Shown here: in pieces, positions 61,002-64,000 of the stretch
Layout: every line of letters begins with the position of its first letter
Position numbering within the stretch: position 1 is the first letter of the stretch
Assembly (NCBI RefSeq): GCF_000721605.1
Contig: NZ_JOIZ01000003.1
Location: 1 to 64,000 of the forward strand
Reading direction: 5' to 3'
DNA from: Streptomyces sp. NRRL S-37
GTDB lineage: Bacteria > Actinomycetota > Actinomycetes > Streptomycetales > Streptomycetaceae
DNA: 64,000 nucleotides
Made by a program: the position numbers and the translations under genes
Notes under the pieces: model-generated
Database searches by the model: none
Seen by the model: the letters and a program-made list of their open reading frames with translations, nothing else
Told to the model about the DNA's origin: nothing

Positions 61002-62594
61002 GTGCAGGCGCTGTATGCCGTCAGTTTCGACGTCCGGTCCGCCCAGGACCAGCCGGACCGTGTCTACGAACGTCTCCGCCGTCATCTCGCCGACTGGCTC
61101 AGCGGTCGCGGCCGTATACCGGCGCCGTCCGAGACCGACTTCGACCAGGAGGGAAGAGCGGTGCTTCCGGGGAAGATCCCCGGCCATGGCGACCGCACGG
61201 TGAGCTGGATGGTTGCGGGGGACGAGCACACTCGCGCCCTGCGCGTGACCATCCACCAGCCGCTGTTCGACGGGCCGGCCCAGTTCGTCACGCGGATCAC
61301 GGTCTCCCAGTCGGAGAAAGGTGGTGGCGGACTGAGGGCCGTCATGGGCAGGGAGATCCCCGACGGCTGGATCGCCCCGGTGCGAGATCCGCGGCTCAGG
61401 CGCCCCAACCTGCTGCGGGAGGTGCTCAAGGACCGGGAACTCGAAGTACGGGTGCTGACCCAGGTCGCCACCGGGCGGTACGAGAGGATCAGGGACGAGG
61501 GCAGCGCGGCCGTGCTTCTCGATTCCCTCGCGCTGAGTACGCGCCTGCCCATTCTCCTGGTGCAGCCCAGGGACCAGGCGGCATGGAACATGGCGGCCGA
61601 TGCCTCGGGCCAACTCGCCGGACTCGCCCAAGTGGTGACCCTGAACTACCTGACCGCGCAAGCGGTCCGCCGGGTCCACGAGCAAGTGGCCGTCCCCAGC
61701 GGTGGCGCCCGGTTGGTCTGGCCCCATCTCGACCTGGAGCATCCCGCCTACTCGCGTGAGGAGGTGTGCCGGCCGTCCTTCGTGGAAACGCAGTTGATGC
61801 CCTCGCTCGGTCACCTCTCTGTCATCGCCCGAGGCAGTGACACTGCGTGGGAGCGGGCGCGGCAGGCCTCGTACCGGGCAGGGGCGCGCAGGGCGGCGGA
61901 GCAACTGTCCCGCGCGCAGGCCGCCGGGGACAAGGCCGGTGAGCTCAGAGCGCTGAACGATCGGGTGCGGCAGCTCGAAGAGGAGGCCAAGTCCTGGGAG
62001 GACATGGCGCAGAGCTGCATGGAGGAGCGTGACAAGGCGCGCTCCGAGGCAGCCGACGCCGAGGCACTGCGCCAGAACCGGGACTACTGGAAGAACCAGT
62101 ACCTGGATCTGTCGAGAGGCGGTGCTGCGCAGACGGCGACGCTCGACGTCTGGAGCCAGATTCCGGTCCTGGGAGCGACGGACGCCCTGCCCACGTTCCA
62201 AGCACTCACCGAGGCGTCGGAGCAGCACATCGTGTTCACGGCGAGAGCGGCGCGCGCCTGGAAGGAGTCCCGGTACCCGCACCGCCAGGAGATGACCGAC
62301 CGGTTGACGGCTCTCGCACAGGCCGCGATGGACCTCTACAGGAAGTCCGGCAAGATACCCAGGCTGGCCCAGTGGTTCTACGACAACCATGGACTGAAGT
62401 ACGCGCCTAGCGACGAGAGGCTCAGTAAGGACAAGGACAAGCGCTACTTCACGTTCGACCAGAAGCCCTGGGACGGACTGCCGCACATCAAAGTCCGGGA
62501 CGCCGTCTCCCCCAACGAGGTCGGACGGATCTACTTCGCTCTCGATCCCGAGGGGAAGCGGTTCATCGTGAACCACGTCGGACTGCACCTCTGA
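61002..62594 (+). CDS. Large protein of unknown function with central coiled coil
   Basis: The GTG at 61002 (VQALYAVSFDVRSAQDQPDRVYERLRRHLADWLSGRG) follows GGGGAGAGGGG. Of the 530 residues, the first ~275 look like a mixed alpha/beta domain. Residues about 285-370 form a charged coiled coil (RRAAEQLSRAQAAGDKAGELRALNDRVRQLEEEAKSWEDMAQSCMEERDKARSEAADAEALRQNRDYWKNQYLDL). The last ~150 residues form another globular domain ending KVRDAVSPNEVGRIYFALDPEGKRFIVNHVGLHL. That ending is reminiscent of small RelE-like or phage-type proteins, but I cannot name a family. No signal or membrane segment is present. It stands alone between the ATPase gene and an empty 736-bp gap. Confidence 0.7.
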   Translation: MQALYAVSFDVRSAQDQPDRVYERLRRHLADWLSGRGRIPAPSETDFDQEGRAVLPGKIPGHGDRTVSWMVAGDEHTRALRVTIHQPLFDGPAQFVTRITVSQSEKGGGGLRAVMGREIPDGWIAPVRDPRLRRPNLLREVLKDRELEVRVLTQVATGRYERIRDEGSAAVLLDSLALSTRLPILLVQPRDQAAWNMAADASGQLAGLAQVVTLNYLTAQAVRRVHEQVAVPSGGARLVWPHLDLEHPAYSREEVCRPSFVETQLMPSLGHLSVIARGSDTAWERARQASYRAGARRAAEQLSRAQAAGDKAGELRALNDRVRQLEEEAKSWEDMAQSCMEERDKARSEAADAEALRQNRDYWKNQYLDLSRGGAAQTATLDVWSQIPVLGATDALPTFQALTEASEQHIVFTARAARAWKESRYPHRQEMTDRLTALAQAAMDLYRKSGKIPRLAQWFYDNHGLKYAPSDERLSKDKDKRYFTFDQKPWDGLPHIKVRDAVSPNEVGRIYFALDPEGKRFIVNHVGLHL

Positions 62595-63186
62595 TGGCAT
62601 CGCGCGGCCGACCTGCCGTCGGTGGCGCCTGAACAGCGCTGATGTGGCAGCGACCTGCACGTTCCACGTGCTTGATCGACTGCGCCACCCGGTGGGACAT
62701 GATCTCCTGTGGGCTCATGTCCCCTCACTCTGCCGAAAAGGGTGAGCACCCGGCGGGCGAATGCGACTCACACACTCAAATGAGCGGAGCGTGAACACTG
62801 GAGGCCGAAATGCTCCCGCTTTCGGAACGGGTACATGCCTCCTGAGGGTGCGGCGAGGGGCCGTGCCCTGCGACGCGGTACAGGCGGTCACTCGACCCGT
62901 CAGAGCCGACCGTTCCACCTGCGGATTCCGACGCCGCGATCCCCTGCACCGCAAAGCGGGACGCCACCACTGGCCGACACGGAGTCCGCCTCCGTGCTCA
63001 CGGAACCGGTGCGCTTCGTCCGGCACGAACGGTGATGTCGCCCGGTGTTCCGGCCGGGCGAGGAGAAAACGGCAGCCGGACGCCGAAACCCTGTATGCCG
63101 TTGAATGTGACGTCAATGCCGCTGCCCCCCAGGTGGTGAGCGGAAGACGGGCATCGGTCGAAACGGCGAGTGCGGACGGAGTCGCG
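62595..63186. other. Gap without a supported gene upstream of the GH43 gene
   Basis: No reading frame here has coding-like composition, a ribosome site and a recognisable product together. Base composition drops slightly toward the GH43 promoter. Confidence 0.6.
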
Positions 63187-63223
63187 CGAAAGCATTGACG
63201 GGTCGTCAGCCGGGTTCTAGTTT
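63187..63223 (+). promoter_or_regulatory. Promoter of the GH43 gene
   Basis: CGAAAGCATTGACG (63187-63200) contains the -35 TTGACG; TAGTTT (63218-63223) is the -10 at 17-bp spacing. The 14-mer matches the one at the xlnC promoter except for two bases. Confidence 0.6.
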
Positions 63224-63243
63224 CTGACCGTCTCCCCGAACCT

Positions 63244-63261
63244 TGTTCGTCATGTCGAACA
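63244..63261. promoter_or_regulatory. Operator TGTTCG-N6-CGAACA downstream of the GH43 promoter
   Basis: TGTTCGTCATGTCGAACA differs at one position from the reverse complement of the abfB site at 6802-6819, and also starts about 20 bp past the -10. Confidence 0.7.
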
Positions 63262-63330
63262 GTAATGGGGGTCGTCGAGCAGGTCACGCCCGTTCCGTTC
63301 GCGCACCAGCCCCACATACCTGGAGAGCCG

Positions 63331-64000
63331 ATGAGCGTACGCCCCCACAGCCAGGCCATGCCGTCCCGCAGACTGTTCCTCGGCGCCGCCGCGGCCACGT
63401 CGGTGGCCCTGGCCGCCGACCTGTCCCTGGGCGCCCCGCCCGCCCATGCCGCCGACTCCGCCTACGTCATGGGCTACTTCACGGAGTCACCGAACGGCCT
63501 CGGCACCGACTACGGACTCCACCTGGCCGTCAGCACCGACTCCCTGAACTGGACGCCGCTGAACCAGAACAACCCCGTCGTCACCCCCACCGCGGGCGCC
63601 GGCGGCCTGCGCGACCCGTTCATCATGCGCAAGCGCGACGGCGGCTTCATCGTGCTGGCCACGGACCTCAAGGGCACCGACTGGGGCTACAACAGCCAGA
63701 CCATCCACGTGTGGGACTCAGCCGACCTGCGCACCTTCACCAACTACCGCCGCCCCCACCTGCACGACATGGTCACCCACAGCTGGGCCCCCGAAGCCTT
63801 CTGGGACGCGAGCCGCGGCCAGTACGCCATCCTCTACTCGGCCGTGAACTCCACCGGCCACAACGTCCTGATGGTCAACTACACCAGCGACTTCACGACC
63901 GTCTCCGCGCCCCAGGTGTTCTTCGACCCCGGCTACGACGTCATCGACGGCGACATGGCCGTCGGCGTGAACGGCGTCAACTACCTCTACTTCAAGAGCA
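63331..64000 (+). CDS. GH43 exo-alpha-L-arabinofuranosidase/arabinanase, Tat-secreted (cut by window end)
   Basis: The ATG at 63331 follows TGGAGAGCC; 223 codons are visible and the frame is open to the end. A twin-arginine signal (PSRRLFLGAAAATSVALAADLSLGAPPAHA, cleavage near residue 40) leads to a five-bladed propeller start: ADSAYVMGYFTESPNGLGTDYGLHLAVSTDSLNWTPLNQNNPVVTP, GGLRDPFIMRKRDGGFIVLATDL, HSWAPEAFWDASRGQYAILYSA and DVIDGDMAVG. This closely follows the S. avermitilis exo-1,5-alpha-L-arabinofuranosidase type (often followed by a CBM42, not visible here). Asp60 is a good candidate for the base. It shares its operator with abfB. Confidence 0.9.
   Translation, partial: MSVRPHSQAMPSRRLFLGAAAATSVALAADLSLGAPPAHAADSAYVMGYFTESPNGLGTDYGLHLAVSTDSLNWTPLNQNNPVVTPTAGAGGLRDPFIMRKRDGGFIVLATDLKGTDWGYNSQTIHVWDSADLRTFTNYRRPHLHDMVTHSWAPEAFWDASRGQYAILYSAVNSTGHNVLMVNYTSDFTTVSAPQVFFDPGYDVIDGDMAVGVNGVNYLYFKS

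Overview
This window is high-GC actinobacterial DNA and most likely comes from a Streptomyces chromosome. The evidence is the GC-rich third codon positions, frequent GTG starts, ATGA/GTGA gene overlaps, secreted enzymes close to the S. lividans/S. coelicolor xylanolytic set, two WhiJ-type regulator + DUF397 pairs, an LAxTG-type wall anchor and a LAL regulator. No rRNA, tRNA, integrase, replication origin or CRISPR array was seen.

Layout. (1) 1-310: the end of an IS200/IS605-type element. (2) 462-2290: a MerR/TipAS-like regulator coupled to a glycosyltransferase. (3) 2315-8610 and 63187-64000: hemicellulose enzymes, namely a Tat-exported GH11 xylanase (xlnC), a GH10-CBM13 xylanase (xlnA), a CBM13-GH62 arabinofuranosidase (abfB) and, at the far end, a GH43 exo-arabinanase cut by the window edge. 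Their promoters share an extended -35 block, and three of the four share an 18-bp operator placed just downstream of the -10. (4) 8624-9847: a metallo-beta-lactamase-fold protein divergent from a MarR repressor, with two operators between them. (5) 10241-13205: pntAB transhydrogenase. (6) 13254-16356: a decayed IS5-type transposase, a membrane protein, a WhiJ/DUF397 pair and a PAP2 phosphatase. The WhiJ promoter and 5' end occurs a second time, without its gene, at 9868-10013.

(7) 16359-43850: one 27.5-kb, 21-gene, all-minus-strand exopolysaccharide operon, tightly overlapped throughout. In order it encodes an initiating sugar-phosphate transferase, a nucleotide-sugar 6-dehydrogenase, glycosyltransferases, two Wzz-like proteins with degenerate kinase-like tails, asparagine synthetase, a bi-domain oxidoreductase, a heparinase/alginate-lyase-like protein, a parallel beta-helix lipoprotein, a Wzy-like polymerase and a Wzx-like flippase. 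Sugar-tailoring genes (cytidylyltransferase, C-methyltransferase, epimerases, PIG-L deacetylase, aminotransferase, pyruvyl transferase, DUF4910 peptidase-like protein) complete it. It looks like a Wzx/Wzy-dependent pathway for a uronate-containing polymer carrying a branched, CDP-activated sugar.

(8) 44372-45178: a small membrane protein and a frameshifted Rhs C-terminus. (9) 45406-50906: a four-gene coupled operon (NTF2-like, streptogramin A acetyltransferase Vat, streptogramin B lyase Vgb, DUF5701) divergent from a large LuxR/LAL regulator; it looks like a ready-made streptogramin A+B resistance unit. (10) 51070-55131: a lysyl-oxidase-like secreted protein with a His-rich tandem repeat, a SARP fragment, and a TQXA thioester/LANTG wall protein. 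(11) 55193-59131: a urease operon (ureC-ureF-ureG-ureD) in which ureA, ureB and the first ~80 residues of ureC are missing. (12) 59144-62594: a second WhiJ/DUF397 pair, an HATPase_c protein and a 530-residue coiled-coil protein of unknown function.

All functional statements come from reading the sequence and from family knowledge; no database search was run.
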